Both the position numbers and the translations under genes were made by a program. A stretch of DNA of 64,000 nt from contig NZ_CANMVN010000010.1 in assembly GCF_947501425.1 (NCBI RefSeq), positions 124,001 through 188,000 of the forward strand. Reading direction: 5' to 3'. The DNA is from an uncultured Psychroserpens sp. Lineage in GTDB: Bacteria > Bacteroidota > Bacteroidia > Flavobacteriales > Flavobacteriaceae. Positions 52,754 through 61,618 of the stretch are shown here, piece by piece. Each line of letters starts with the position of its first letter. The stretch's first letter is position 1. The notes under the pieces are model-generated. The model ran no database searches, was not told the DNA's origin, and saw only the letters and a program-made list of their open reading frames with translations.

Positions 52754-55351
52754 TTATCTAATTATTAATTTTAGGGGATTATATACATTTTGTCGACTTA
52801 TAATTTTACAGAAATACATTCCAGCATCCAGTTGATTTCTATTCAGTCGTATTTCATTTGTTCCAAACTGAGCTCTATAACTTGTTTGGTATACTATTTT
52901 ACCCAACTGATCAAAGACTACTAATTGTAATATTTCAGTTTGATTTGCCTTAAACTGTATTGTTGTATAAGTTGACATCGGATTTGGAATCGCAGAAACG
53001 CGTAAAGTTTGTACCTCCAATTCTTCAACAGATAAGGTGTCTTGAGAAAAACGCAAGTTTTCTAGAGTCATTTCTTTGGTGGTGGTTGTACCATCTAAAC
53101 TCACCATTGTAAACACCACAGAAACCACATCATCTAAATAAGGATCAACCCCATTGATCGAATCAAAACTAATTATCGGTAATACATAATCTTCATTAAC
53201 ATTAGATAATGTGATTGTCTTGTGGTATTGTTCTTCCCAATTTGAAATACCTTGCTTTACTAAAGTTACTTCTAAAGTTCCAGTACCTTTAGCACTAAAT
53301 TTCAAACTGTTATAATCTGTAAGATCAACAGGCTTAAATCTTGGTGTTAAAGCTCTGTATGCTGCTACGTAACTATTGGTTGTGGCTTTTAATACAATAT
53401 TACGCTCCAGCGGAAAATCAGTAATGTCATAAACAAATTCGTTTGGCAATACTGCATAAGTATCTATGGTTGTATCTACCTGAGAATCATCAATTCCCCA
53501 GGGACCATCAGACATAAACAAATCATCAGGTGTTGCGATCCCGTCACCAATTCTGAATCCGATATCAAAGAGATGTCCAGTTTCTACTTGTAGGTTAGTG
53601 ATGTAATTTTCGTTAAGATCTATGGTAGAATTTAGGGCTCCAAATTCGCTTGTTTCGGTAATTCTAAAACCAGCGTCAAAGGATACGTTTTCGCTAAAAT
53701 TGGTATTAATGATTTGTAGGTCGAGGGCTCCATTAATATATTTTCCTTTTCTAACGAAAACTGAGGGAGGGATTGAATTATTATAGCTGGAAATAGGCTT
53801 TTGTACGTCTAGAAGATTCAATACTTCTTGTCCAAGTGCATAGAGATCATCTACAGCATTAGTCCATATCTGAAAGTTATAATACGTTACATTTGCTTCA
53901 TATTGATCAAGATTCCAATGGCTCTCTATGGCGAAGTTCTCTTCATTATTAATCACTTTTGCCGACAAACTCAATACAAACTCATAAGTACCATCAGTGT
54001 TTTTTATAATCGACTTGATAAATGCTTGTCCGTTAATATCAATTGTATTAACAGAGATTAATTCTGCTCCAAGTAGTCTATCGCATATGTATTTGGTGTG
54101 CTCATAAACGCCATTTTCTGTTTTTAAAGCCATAATAGTCGCTACTGGTGTATTATTCTCTAAATAATCAACTGCATATATTTCGGTAGCATTTGTGATA
54201 TTGAGTAAATCTACAGGAGTAGATTCAATAACTTCATCTTCGTTGATAACATCTAATGGAATAAAATCTTCAAGCGTAAATTCAGAATTGATAGTTCTTT
54301 GTAAATATGTACTTGATTTTGTGAGACGTCTTGCTGTATTTCTGTTAAACACATACCCTGTTTTTATACGATTGAAATTTCGCTTATTGATTTGCTCAGA
54401 TAATCTATTATTACTTTCTAAACCACCCTGATTCCCTCCACTAGTTGGAGGTGTGATTAAAGCACAGTCACCATATCCAGAACATGAAGGATCTTGGCAG
54501 TCGATGAGTCCATCACCATCATCATCAATGCCATTATCGCAAATTTCTTGCAATACTGGAGCTGTAGGACAGCGTGCGCCATCATTACTAGAACTGGAAG
54601 GACCAAAAGCAAATAAATTAGAATCCATACTACTATTAGCCACTAGTGTTTGTACATTTTGAATGACATAAATAGTTCCGGTTTGATTGGCAGACACATA
54701 AAATCTACCTTCGGCGTCAAAATAAACTGCACCATAGGTATAATTTAAACCAGACAGAATTGGCACCTCTCCTATTGCCTGAACATTTCCGTTTGAAGCA
54801 TCTATTCGATATAAAATATTTGTATTTTTTTCTACTGTATATAACATTCCGTCAACTGCATTAAACGCCCAATCATGAATGTTTATGTTTTGAGATAATA
54901 CAGCCGTTTCCTGATGCTCAGTATAATTAACTGACTCTGGGTCAAGATCAATTTTATAATATGTTGTCCCACCACCTTTAAGGTAATATATACCCTGTGG
55001 ACTCACATCACCTACGTACCTGTTATTGGTAGGTAATTGGTCAATGTAGTATGTGGTAGTTGTAAAATTTTTTCCAATTCTAACAATAGTTTTAGCAGGA
55101 GAAGTTAAAGATCCCCAAATAAATCCATCAGCTGGATTGTATGCTGCGGCATTTACATTTCCTTGGGTGATATTTTCAGCTACCTGATATGAACTTCCAG
55201 AAGCTAGGTCAATAGCATAAACATCATTGTATTGAAATAGATATGCGTTATAGTCACAATTAAAAGGAATGTCTTGAGCATCAGAAAAGAAGCTCATTAA
55301 GATGGTTCCAAAAACGGTTAACCAAATTTTAGAATAGTAGTGTTTATACAT
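52754..55351 (-). CDS. Large T9SS-secreted surface protein with propeller-like and carbohydrate-binding-like domains
   Basis: 865 residues. Signal peptide to ~SDAQ (26). The first ~240 mature residues form a beta-propeller-like domain of repeated strand motifs. Next is a short calcium-binding segment (CDNGIDDDGDGLIDCQDPSC, with DxDxDG-type acidic ligands), a middle region with no clear match, a beta-sandwich near 650-780 resembling carbohydrate-binding modules (DYNSLKFSAKGTGTLEVTLV), and a T9SS type A sorting domain (IPNPMSTYTTIQF to the end). It is preceded by site D and an exact -7 box, so it is probably induced with the glycan locus and may act as a matrix or adhesion protein. Confidence 0.8.
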   Translation of the reverse strand: MYKHYYSKIWLTVFGTILMSFFSDAQDIPFNCDYNAYLFQYNDVYAIDLASGSSYQVAENITQGNVNAAAYNPADGFIWGSLTSPAKTIVRIGKNFTTTTYYIDQLPTNNRYVGDVSPQGIYYLKGGGTTYYKIDLDPESVNYTEHQETAVLSQNINIHDWAFNAVDGMLYTVEKNTNILYRIDASNGNVQAIGEVPILSGLNYTYGAVYFDAEGRFYVSANQTGTIYVIQNVQTLVANSSMDSNLFAFGPSSSSNDGARCPTAPVLQEICDNGIDDDGDGLIDCQDPSCSGYGDCALITPPTSGGNQGGLESNNRLSEQINKRNFNRIKTGYVFNRNTARRLTKSSTYLQRTINSEFTLEDFIPLDVINEDEVIESTPVDLLNITNATEIYAVDYLENNTPVATIMALKTENGVYEHTKYICDRLLGAELISVNTIDINGQAFIKSIIKNTDGTYEFVLSLSAKVINNEENFAIESHWNLDQYEANVTYYNFQIWTNAVDDLYALGQEVLNLLDVQKPISSYNNSIPPSVFVRKGKYINGALDLQIINTNFSENVSFDAGFRITETSEFGALNSTIDLNENYITNLQVETGHLFDIGFRIGDGIATPDDLFMSDGPWGIDDSQVDTTIDTYAVLPNEFVYDITDFPLERNIVLKATTNSYVAAYRALTPRFKPVDLTDYNSLKFSAKGTGTLEVTLVKQGISNWEEQYHKTITLSNVNEDYVLPIISFDSINGVDPYLDDVVSVVFTMVSLDGTTTTKEMTLENLRFSQDTLSVEELEVQTLRVSAIPNPMSTYTTIQFKANQTEILQLVVFDQLGKIVYQTSYRAQFGTNEIRLNRNQLDAGMYFCKIISRQNVYNPLKLIIR

Positions 55352-55376
55352 TGTTATTTACTAAAAGATTATGGAA

Positions 55377-55466
55377 CAAAACTAGGAGCTTAAACTGTTT
55401 ATTTTTTAAAATTTCGCTTAGTTAAATCCAGATGAAGTTAAATGACACTTAGCTATCGATGAATGG
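55377..55466 (-). promoter_or_regulatory. LytTR-type site D and promoter of the T9SS protein gene
   Basis: Half-sites TGAAGTTAAATGA (55433) and TATCGATGAATGG (55454), 21 bp apart. TAGTTTTG (55377-55384 on the minus strand) is an exact -7 box 49 bp from the proximal half-site and 25 bp before the ATG at 55351. Confidence 0.75.
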
Positions 55467-55475
55467 TATATAAAT

Positions 55476-55552
55476 AACAAAAGACAAAAGAGAAATCTTT
55501 TGCCTTTCGTCGTCCCATATACTAGTATTAACCCTTTTAAGGTTCAACCATT
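55476..55552 (-). ncRNA. Candidate small RNA 1 in the LytTR regulon
   Basis: Inferred ~77-nt transcript from the site E promoter to a terminator whose arms are 55480-55491 and 55496-55507 (11 of 12 pairs plus one minus-strand wobble). The body has a second small hairpin (AACC/GGTT around 55530) and no useful open frame. The intergenic region 55352-55830 (479 bp) holds three sites and two terminators but no gene. Alternative: the terminator merely stops read-through. Confidence 0.4.
55480..55507 (-). terminator. Minus-strand terminator downstream of site E
   Basis: A 12-bp stem with one G-T wobble on the minus strand and a GAAA/TTTC loop, followed by TTGTTATTT. Its arm AAAGGCAAAAGA is similar to the one in the terminator at 52665-52697. 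Confidence 0.7.
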
Positions 55553-55557
55553 TGTAG

Positions 55558-55648
55558 CGAATATAGCGTTAGGGTAAATATGCCAGAATAATTTTTCTAT
55601 GGTTAGCGTTATTTAGGACTTAAATGACGTATATCTATAGATAGGTGG
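55558..55648 (-). promoter_or_regulatory. LytTR-type site E with near-consensus promoter
   Basis: Half-sites AGGACTTAAATGA (55615) and TATAGATAGGTGG (55636), 21 bp apart and similar in layout to site D (both have TTAAATGA in the first half). The minus strand reads TATATTCG at 55558-55565, one base from TANNTTTG, at 50 bp. Confidence 0.55.
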
Positions 55649-55658
55649 TACTAAAACA

Positions 55659-55733
55659 ATAAAGGCAAGAGAATATAAAAATTCTCCTGCCTAAATTTCT
55701 GCTATTAATCACAAAACTATGATGTTATGATTC
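55659..55733 (-). ncRNA. Candidate small RNA 2 in the LytTR regulon
   Basis: Inferred ~75-nt transcript from the site F promoter (exact -7 box) to a terminator with arms 55664-55674 and 55681-55691 (one minus-strand wobble, 6-nt loop, T-rich tail). Size and layout match candidate 1, suggesting tandem units. No coding frame of note. Alternative: terminator of the signalling operon ending at 55831. Confidence 0.45.
55664..55691 (-). terminator. Minus-strand terminator downstream of site F
   Basis: An 11-bp stem with one G-T wobble, loop ATAAAA, then TTTATTGTTTT on the minus strand. It can also end read-through from the LytTR signalling operon. Confidence 0.75.
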
Positions 55734-55738
55734 TTAGA

Positions 55739-55828
55739 CAAAAATAGACACCTATCGGCTAGTAATAGATAATTTTCGTTAGATCGAAAATCAAGAGCGA
55801 TAGAATACAATTAAGTATCGATGAATGG
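55739..55828 (-). promoter_or_regulatory. LytTR-type site F with promoter
   Basis: Half-sites GAGCGATAGAATA (55795) and TATCGATGAATGG (55816), 21 bp apart. TATTTTTG at 55739-55746 on the minus strand is an exact -7 box at exactly 49 bp. No gene follows for 390 bp, only a terminator. Confidence 0.65.
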
Positions 55829-55830
55829 TT

Positions 55831-56541
55831 TTAGAGTAAATTAAGACGCTTCATTAACTCTGGTCGATTTGAACGACTAACAGGAATAACGTCTTTTTTG
55901 ATAAGCACACTATTGTCTTCAATGTCAATAATTTTGTTGACATTGATAATAAATGAACGATGGACTTTTAAAAATAAATCGTTTGGTAATTTCTCTTCAA
56001 TTTTTTTCAGGGTGGAGTGCACTGTATAGTTTTGACTCTCAGTTTTTACATGAATGTAATCCCCTTTAGCTTCCACCAAATAAATACTTGGAATATCAAT
56101 TTTGATGAGACGCCTGTCAATATTCACATACAAATCATTTCCTGAAGTAGTTTCAACTTTTTCAGATGAATCTAAACCAGTTGCAGTGACTGTTTTCGCG
56201 TTAGCTTTTTTTATAGCTTTTTGAAAACGTTCAAGTGTGATAGGCTTTACCAAATAATCAACGATACAATCATACTCAAAAGCCTGAATAGCAAAATTTG
56301 AATCTGACGTTGTTAAAATAATCTTTGGAGGGTTTTTGAGTGTTTCGATGAAATCAAAACCAGTAAAATCTGGCATATGAATATCTAAAAAAATTAGATC
56401 AATCTCATTTTGATTTAAATATTTAATGGCTTGTATTGCATTTGGAAATTCCTCTAAAACATTAAGATGATCTACGTTTGAGCACAATTGAGCAATTATA
56501 GCTCTGGCTGTAGCTTCATCATCAATAATAATACAATTCAT
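55831..56541 (-). CDS. LytTR-family response regulator
   Basis: 236 residues. Receiver domain (~1-118): IIIDDEA acidic pair, phospho-acceptor D53 in LIFLDIHMPD, and K in VKPIT. A linker leads to a LytTR DNA-binding domain (~138-236; SIYLVEAKGDYIHVKT, FLKVHRSFIINVNKI). LytTR regulators bind pairs of ~9-bp direct repeats about 21 bp apart, which matches the eight repeat pairs found only in this block. It is the last gene of the signalling operon, 11 bp after Hpt, so the likely route is kinases to Hpt to this regulator. Confidence 0.93.
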   Translation of the reverse strand: MNCIIIDDEATARAIIAQLCSNVDHLNVLEEFPNAIQAIKYLNQNEIDLIFLDIHMPDFTGFDFIETLKNPPKIILTTSDSNFAIQAFEYDCIVDYLVKPITLERFQKAIKKANAKTVTATGLDSSEKVETTSGNDLYVNIDRRLIKIDIPSIYLVEAKGDYIHVKTESQNYTVHSTLKKIEEKLPNDLFLKVHRSFIINVNKIIDIEDNSVLIKKDVIPVSRSNRPELMKRLNLL

Positions 56542-56552
56542 GTAATACTTAA

Positions 56553-56870
56553 TTATAACTGTTGCAAATAATTAGTTATGATGATTAATATGGATTCGAA
56601 TTCATCTTGAAGTGTTGTTCTATCTTCTAATAAATTGTTTTCGAATGTAACTGCAGTCTCATAACTCTTCTCGAGGCCTAAAATACTAATTTTATGTTTA
56701 AGTTTATGAACATTCTCAGCTGCAAGTTTATAATTTTTGGCAGTTATGTTCTCATAATAGATTTTTTTCTCCTCTGGAAATTCGCCTTTAATGATGTCTA
56801 TGAGTTTTTGTTCAAAACTCTTATCACCTCCAGACATACTGTGAATATAAGATAGATTAGGTTGCTCCAT
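56553..56870 (-). CDS. Hpt-domain phosphotransfer protein
   Basis: 105 residues, a single four-helix Hpt domain. The motif NVHKLKHKISILGLE has phospho-acceptor H55 followed by the Lys and the LG of the family pattern. It should relay phosphate between the kinases/receiver and the LytTR regulator. Its start overlaps the kinase stop upstream by 1 bp. Confidence 0.88.
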   Translation of the reverse strand: MEQPNLSYIHSMSGGDKSFEQKLIDIIKGEFPEEKKIYYENITAKNYKLAAENVHKLKHKISILGLEKSYETAVTFENNLLEDRTTLQDEFESILIIITNYLQQL

Positions 56871-58021
56871 TAATGCTTTTTTAAGGTAAAATAAAAGGTT
56901 GTGCCTTCATTAAGTTTTGATATTAGCCATATATTACCACCATACAAATTGACTATTTTTTTTACTATAGATAAGCCAATACCTGTAGATGACATATTAC
57001 TTTCCAGAGATTCAAAAGTCTTGAAAATCTTATCGAAGTATACATTATCTATGCCTTTGCCATTATCTGAAATATAAAATTCCCAAAATCCATCTTTATC
57101 ATTGGCTCCAATAGAGATTGTCCCTATAGGTTTATCATTGTATAGTATTGCATTATCAATGAGGTTTTGAAATAACTGCTGTAATCTATATTTATCTCCT
57201 TTGATTATTGGTAATTCATGAGTTGTAATAGTGATATGATTAGGGACTTGAATGATTTTTAAAATATCCTCAATAAGTGTATTAACATCAACATCGTAAG
57301 TTTCAATTTGATTTTTTGCAATTGTTGAGTACTCTAATATCCCATTGATTAAGGTATCCATTTTTTCAACACTATTTCTAATTAAGTGCAATTGTTGTTT
57401 CCCTTGTTTGTCAAACTTTTCTTTATAGTCTTCTTCTAACCATGAGGTTAATGTATCAATACTCCTTAGCGGCGATTTTAAATCATGTGATACCATATGA
57501 GCATAATCACTCAATTCTTGATTTCTTGATTCAAGATTATTTAACAATTGTTGTTGTTCACTAAACGCTTTACAAGCTTTTAGACCTACAGAGAACTTAT
57601 TGATAACAGGCTGTAATTGCAGTAAGTCTTTCGTTTTTAAATTATCTTTTTTAGAAAATAGAAACAAAAAACCCTGTTCAGCTAGACTGAAAATTGCTAC
57701 TGTACCATTTTGAATATCAATTGGTGATATATCTTCTATAATTGAATTAGAATCAATAATCTTAGACTCTTGAATTGAATTGAGAAGCTCACTAACTATA
57801 GGGTTAGGGTTATGATTAATCTCTTGTCCTAAAGGAATAGAATAGCGAGATGTTATTTGGTTCTCATTGTACTCAAGGATCCAGGCTGCATTTAGATTTT
57901 TTCGTTTCAGAATTAACTTAAGAAACACATCGCAACTCTCCTTATAGTTTAACGATTTACCAATAGCCATCGAAAACTCGTAGAGTTGCAAGATATCTGA
58001 TATGTGGTTTTCAATCTTCAT
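56870..58021 (-). CDS. Soluble GAF-like histidine kinase
   Basis: 383 residues with no membrane segment. N-terminal GAF-like region (~1-150), a helical linker, the dimerisation domain with YAHMVSHDLKSPL (phospho-acceptor H179), and a HATPase domain (~265-383) with NLIDNAILYND, DNGKGID and GIGLSIVKK. It is closely related to the PAS kinase of the same operon in its catalytic half. It lies between the FIST protein (adjacent, 0 bp) and Hpt (1-bp overlap). The FIST protein is the likely sensor partner, as NosP proteins pair with a neighbouring kinase. Confidence 0.9.
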   Translation of the reverse strand: MKIENHISDILQLYEFSMAIGKSLNYKESCDVFLKLILKRKNLNAAWILEYNENQITSRYSIPLGQEINHNPNPIVSELLNSIQESKIIDSNSIIEDISPIDIQNGTVAIFSLAEQGFLFLFSKKDNLKTKDLLQLQPVINKFSVGLKACKAFSEQQQLLNNLESRNQELSDYAHMVSHDLKSPLRSIDTLTSWLEEDYKEKFDKQGKQQLHLIRNSVEKMDTLINGILEYSTIAKNQIETYDVDVNTLIEDILKIIQVPNHITITTHELPIIKGDKYRLQQLFQNLIDNAILYNDKPIGTISIGANDKDGFWEFYISDNGKGIDNVYFDKIFKTFESLESNMSSTGIGLSIVKKIVNLYGGNIWLISKLNEGTTFYFTLKKH

Positions 58022-59119
58022 TTATTCAAATAATCCTACAACAACTGTTTTATTATAAAAATCTAAAAAACCATCACCATAAGAAGATATTTCACCTAAA
58101 GTTAATGCACCTCCTATTGAGACGTCTGGATATTTACGTTTTATGGTTTGCGTTATCGCTGTTAACTCCTTATGAAAACTATCTTCCAAAAACAAAATTC
58201 GAGAGATACAATCTATAATTATAGCTTTTCTTGGGTTTTGTGCCTGGTTAACACTTTCTTGAGCAGCCATTTCAGCGGCATTGATAAGTGACTCTTGGTT
58301 ACCATTAAGAATATCAACAAGTGTATTATCTTCTAATTCACCAACACAGATAAGCTCTCCTTTTTCATTAACCATTAATGGATCTCTAACAATACATTCG
58401 GCATTTTCTTTTACAATACCAAAAGGATATCCTTTAGCAATATCAAAGAAATTATTATCGGTAAATACTTTTTGAGAATGCGCTTCAACAACCTCTTTAT
58501 ATACTTGAAATGGATTTTTCCAATTGATTTCCTTAATAACGTTACCTTCTGCTTTGGTAACAATAAACGGACCATCAACTTTGTTCCATCCATGACGCAC
58601 TCCAATTTTAGAACTCATCCGCATGACACAACCCACAGCCGCATCCTGGAAAAACCCATCATTGTTAAAAACACATGGGTTTTGCTCTAATGACAAGCTA
58701 CCAGCTCCACCGCCAAAATAATTAGTTTGCATTCCGTAGTGTTCATATAATTCGCTTAAATAATGAGAAATATTAGATGTTAACCCATCTACATAGGTGA
58801 ATAAACTATACTCATGATTATTATCAAATGACATATTTGGAACCTGGTAATTTTTTTTACTTATATCTTTAATTAAAAACAAAGATTCTACATCATTAAG
58901 GGTATTAATGACAATCCCCTTTTCTAGTATGGTATTGCCGTGAATCACTTTAGGAAACAGACCACCTATGAAAGTGACCTTAGCGTCATTAAGTTTAGAG
59001 ATTAATTCATCTATATTGATCTCAGTATGCTCACCAAGAGAAATTAATGCACTATTGTCTTTGACATGATTTGAAATTGCACTAACAATCTCTTCTATAT
59101 TTGTACTTGTAATTAACAT
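58022..59119 (-). CDS. FIST-domain sensor protein (NosP-like)
   Basis: 365 residues, cytosolic. FIST_N (~20-215, with YFGGGAGSLSL and GVRHGWNKVDGPFIVTKAEG) and FIST_C (~220-345; YPFGI, GGALTLGEISS) domains cover the protein. FIST proteins include NosP, haem-binding nitric-oxide sensors that control co-encoded kinases. The operon context, two kinases and an H-NOX gene, supports a haem/NO role, but FIST domains may also bind other small ligands, and I cannot prove the haem site from sequence. Confidence 0.88.
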   Translation of the reverse strand: MLITSTNIEEIVSAISNHVKDNSALISLGEHTEINIDELISKLNDAKVTFIGGLFPKVIHGNTILEKGIVINTLNDVESLFLIKDISKKNYQVPNMSFDNNHEYSLFTYVDGLTSNISHYLSELYEHYGMQTNYFGGGAGSLSLEQNPCVFNNDGFFQDAAVGCVMRMSSKIGVRHGWNKVDGPFIVTKAEGNVIKEINWKNPFQVYKEVVEAHSQKVFTDNNFFDIAKGYPFGIVKENAECIVRDPLMVNEKGELICVGELEDNTLVDILNGNQESLINAAEMAAQESVNQAQNPRKAIIIDCISRILFLEDSFHKELTAITQTIKRKYPDVSIGGALTLGEISSYGDGFLDFYNKTVVVGLFE

Positions 59120-59120
59120 A

Positions 59121-61079
59121 CTATTTTTTTAGAGTAAAATAAAAAGTTGATCCTTTTTGGGGTTCACTCTCTACCCAAATATTGCCATCATGGAGATTGA
59201 CAATCTTTTTTACGATTGAGAGTCCTATTCCTGTTGAATCTTTACTTTTATTAAGTGAATGAAATATTTTAAATATTTTTTGATGGTACTGTTTCTCAAT
59301 ACCAATTCCATTATCTTTTATTGAAAATTGATAGTGTTTTGATTTTGTCGAAACATCAATCTCTATCAAACCTTTATCCTTATCACAAAATTTAACTGCA
59401 TTGCTGATAAGGTTTTGAAACACCTGCTGTAACTTAATTGCATCTCCACTTAAAGTAGGTAGTCTGTTCAATACGTTAATCTGAATATGATCAGGAACAT
59501 AAATCATATTTAGAAGGTCATTGACCAATATATTGGTATCAACATTAGTTGTTTCAACATGTTCAGCACCAACACTAGAATAGTTTAACACATCAGAAAT
59601 TAGCTGTTCCATTTTTTCTAAAGTGGTTTCAATATGTTCAAGATTCTTAACACTAGCATCATCTAATTTGTCCTTGTTATCCTCTTTTAACCAACTCACT
59701 AGAGCATCGATACTCCGTAGTGGTGATTTGAGATCGTGAGACACAATGTGTGCATATTCTTGCAATTCATTATTACTTTTTTCCAGCTTTTGCAGTAATT
59801 TTTCTTTTTGAAGTTCTAAACTCTTCAAATCGGTAATATCTAGATGAATTCCAATAGAGCCAACTACATTTCCTGCTAGATCAAAATTAGGAGCACCACT
59901 AATTAGCCAGTGCCTTATTTCTCCTGACTTAATTTTCACTTCTAACTCATAGGAATTTGACTCACCTTTTAGACGTTTTTTATTTTCAATATCTATAACA
60001 TCTTCATGATTATCAAATTGAAATACCTCACCTCCTTTTTTACCAATTAATTCGGCTTCGGAATAACCAGACATCTCTGAAAAACTTTGATTAATCATTA
60101 AAATTTCATCATCGTTGTTAACCTCAACCAATCCAAGATTCATATTCGCTATAATACTGCTATATTTTTCCTTTTGTGCTTCAAGGCTCCTACGATATGT
60201 ACGATTTAAAGTAACATCTGTAAATGTCCATAAAAAACCCTTAGATTTTTCTCCAATAGTTATAGGCATATAATCACGCTCTAGGATTTTTCCATCCAAC
60301 ATTTCTAATTCATCTCCAATAACAGGCTTTTTTTCTTTGTCTATATTTTGCATTCGATCAATGAAAGCCTCAGGGTTTTTAAATAATAATTTATTTTGTT
60401 CTGAAGCTGAACTACAATCCATACCAATCAAACTATCAGGTTCGACATTAAGATTAAAAAGCTCACAAAACTTTTTATTTGTTAGGACAATATTTCGGTT
60501 TTCATCCTCTAAAACAATTCCACTATCCAGATTTAATATGAGTGTAGCTAATCTGTTTTCAGATTCTATTAATTTTTCTTCAGAAGCTTTATCTGCTGTA
60601 ATATCTCTTACGATTCCTTGGGCTGCAATAGGAATTTGGTCTTTATCTATAACCATACTTGCATTGATATGTACCCACTTTACCTCGCCTGATTTTGTAT
60701 AAATTCTAGCCTCGTAGTTTTTGAAATAACCTTGAGCCTGTAAATCCATGTATGAGGACATAGCATACTGATAGTCTTCTTTATAAATTAGATCTTTTAC
60801 ATTTACAGACTCTTTATCGATATCGTAACCAAAAAGCCGAGTCGCTGCATCGTTAAATTTCAACACATTACCGTTGACATCCATAACCACGTAAGCATCG
60901 ACAATATTTTCAAAAACGCCTTGTAATTGTGAGGATTTCTCATCGAGAAGTTTTTCTAATTTTTGTGAAGTATTATAGAGTTCTCTAGATTTTTCTTCGA
61001 GAATTTTTTCGGCTGCTTTTCTAGCAGATTTCTCGCGCTCTAGTGCTCGTTTTAATATGTCAAGTTGGTCTTGACTCAT
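59121..61079 (-). CDS. Soluble multi-PAS histidine kinase (H-NOX-associated)
   Basis: 652 residues with no membrane segment. Coiled coil (~5-52), three PAS domains (~53-165, 175-290, 305-420), a second coiled coil, the phospho-acceptor domain YAHIVSHDLKSPL (H448) and a HATPase domain (~535-652; NLISNAVKF, DNGIGIE, STGIGLSIVKK). It has no receiver of its own. Its start overlaps the H-NOX stop by 1 bp, so H-NOX is the obvious regulator: NO-bound H-NOX usually inhibits its kinase. Output probably goes to the CheY-like receiver and/or the Hpt-LytTR route. Confidence 0.9.
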   Translation of the reverse strand: MSQDQLDILKRALEREKSARKAAEKILEEKSRELYNTSQKLEKLLDEKSSQLQGVFENIVDAYVVMDVNGNVLKFNDAATRLFGYDIDKESVNVKDLIYKEDYQYAMSSYMDLQAQGYFKNYEARIYTKSGEVKWVHINASMVIDKDQIPIAAQGIVRDITADKASEEKLIESENRLATLILNLDSGIVLEDENRNIVLTNKKFCELFNLNVEPDSLIGMDCSSASEQNKLLFKNPEAFIDRMQNIDKEKKPVIGDELEMLDGKILERDYMPITIGEKSKGFLWTFTDVTLNRTYRRSLEAQKEKYSSIIANMNLGLVEVNNDDEILMINQSFSEMSGYSEAELIGKKGGEVFQFDNHEDVIDIENKKRLKGESNSYELEVKIKSGEIRHWLISGAPNFDLAGNVVGSIGIHLDITDLKSLELQKEKLLQKLEKSNNELQEYAHIVSHDLKSPLRSIDALVSWLKEDNKDKLDDASVKNLEHIETTLEKMEQLISDVLNYSSVGAEHVETTNVDTNILVNDLLNMIYVPDHIQINVLNRLPTLSGDAIKLQQVFQNLISNAVKFCDKDKGLIEIDVSTKSKHYQFSIKDNGIGIEKQYHQKIFKIFHSLNKSKDSTGIGLSIVKKIVNLHDGNIWVESEPQKGSTFYFTLKK

Positions 61080-61618
61080 TAATTCTTTTTAATTATAAAA
61101 CGTACCTCAGTACCATCTTCTTTTATCTTCTCTAAAACAATATCTGCTGTTGAATTAAAGTGTTCAAATGTTTTGTTCATCAAACCTAAACCAAAATGAT
61201 GCATTGCTCTATTAGATTTATAATCCATTACCAGTGAGTTCTCTGTTTTTTCAATAACTTCAAATGTTGGTAATTCGGCATCAGGATATATTTTTCTCAC
61301 TTCAACATGGATGTGATTTTCTATAGATGACAACATTTCTATTGGATCAGTATACGTGGCCAATAAACCAGGATAGCTATCTTCCAGCACACTAAAGAAA
61401 TGTTCTGCATACACCAATAACAAATTATCAATGCTAATTTCTGTTTTTGCACTTAAATGTTGCAATAACTGAAGCATCTCAGAGAATTTATAAGTTCCAA
61501 CTGATGTATAGACACCTTCAGAGTCAAGATCAGAATTTGAAATGATATGATCAACCATTTCAAGTCCAAACTTATCTTCTACTAACTCTAAAAATTCTGT
61601 AAAAACAATCCCTTTCAT
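61079..61618 (-). CDS. H-NOX haem nitric-oxide sensor
   Basis: 179 residues, the usual size of stand-alone bacterial H-NOX. It starts MKGIVF; proximal haem ligand H104 (IHVEVRKIYP) and the porphyrin-binding YxSxR motif (Y133, S135, R137) fit Thermoanaerobacter H-NOX H102, Y131, S133 and R135 with a constant offset of 2. The distal Tyr140 of that O2-binding protein is Phe142 here, so NO-selective sensing is expected. It is coupled to both neighbours by 1-bp TAATG overlaps. Confidence 0.93.
   Translation of the reverse strand: MKGIVFTEFLELVEDKFGLEMVDHIISNSDLDSEGVYTSVGTYKFSEMLQLLQHLSAKTEISIDNLLLVYAEHFFSVLEDSYPGLLATYTDPIEMLSSIENHIHVEVRKIYPDAELPTFEVIEKTENSLVMDYKSNRAMHHFGLGLMNKTFEHFNSTADIVLEKIKEDGTEVRFIIKKN

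Noticed and set aside
1269-55709. GCTATTAAT recurring in several intergenic regions (near 1269, 10007, 36852, 37912, 55701)
   Set aside because: In AT-rich DNA a 9-mer of this composition is expected about once or twice; positions relative to genes are inconsistent.
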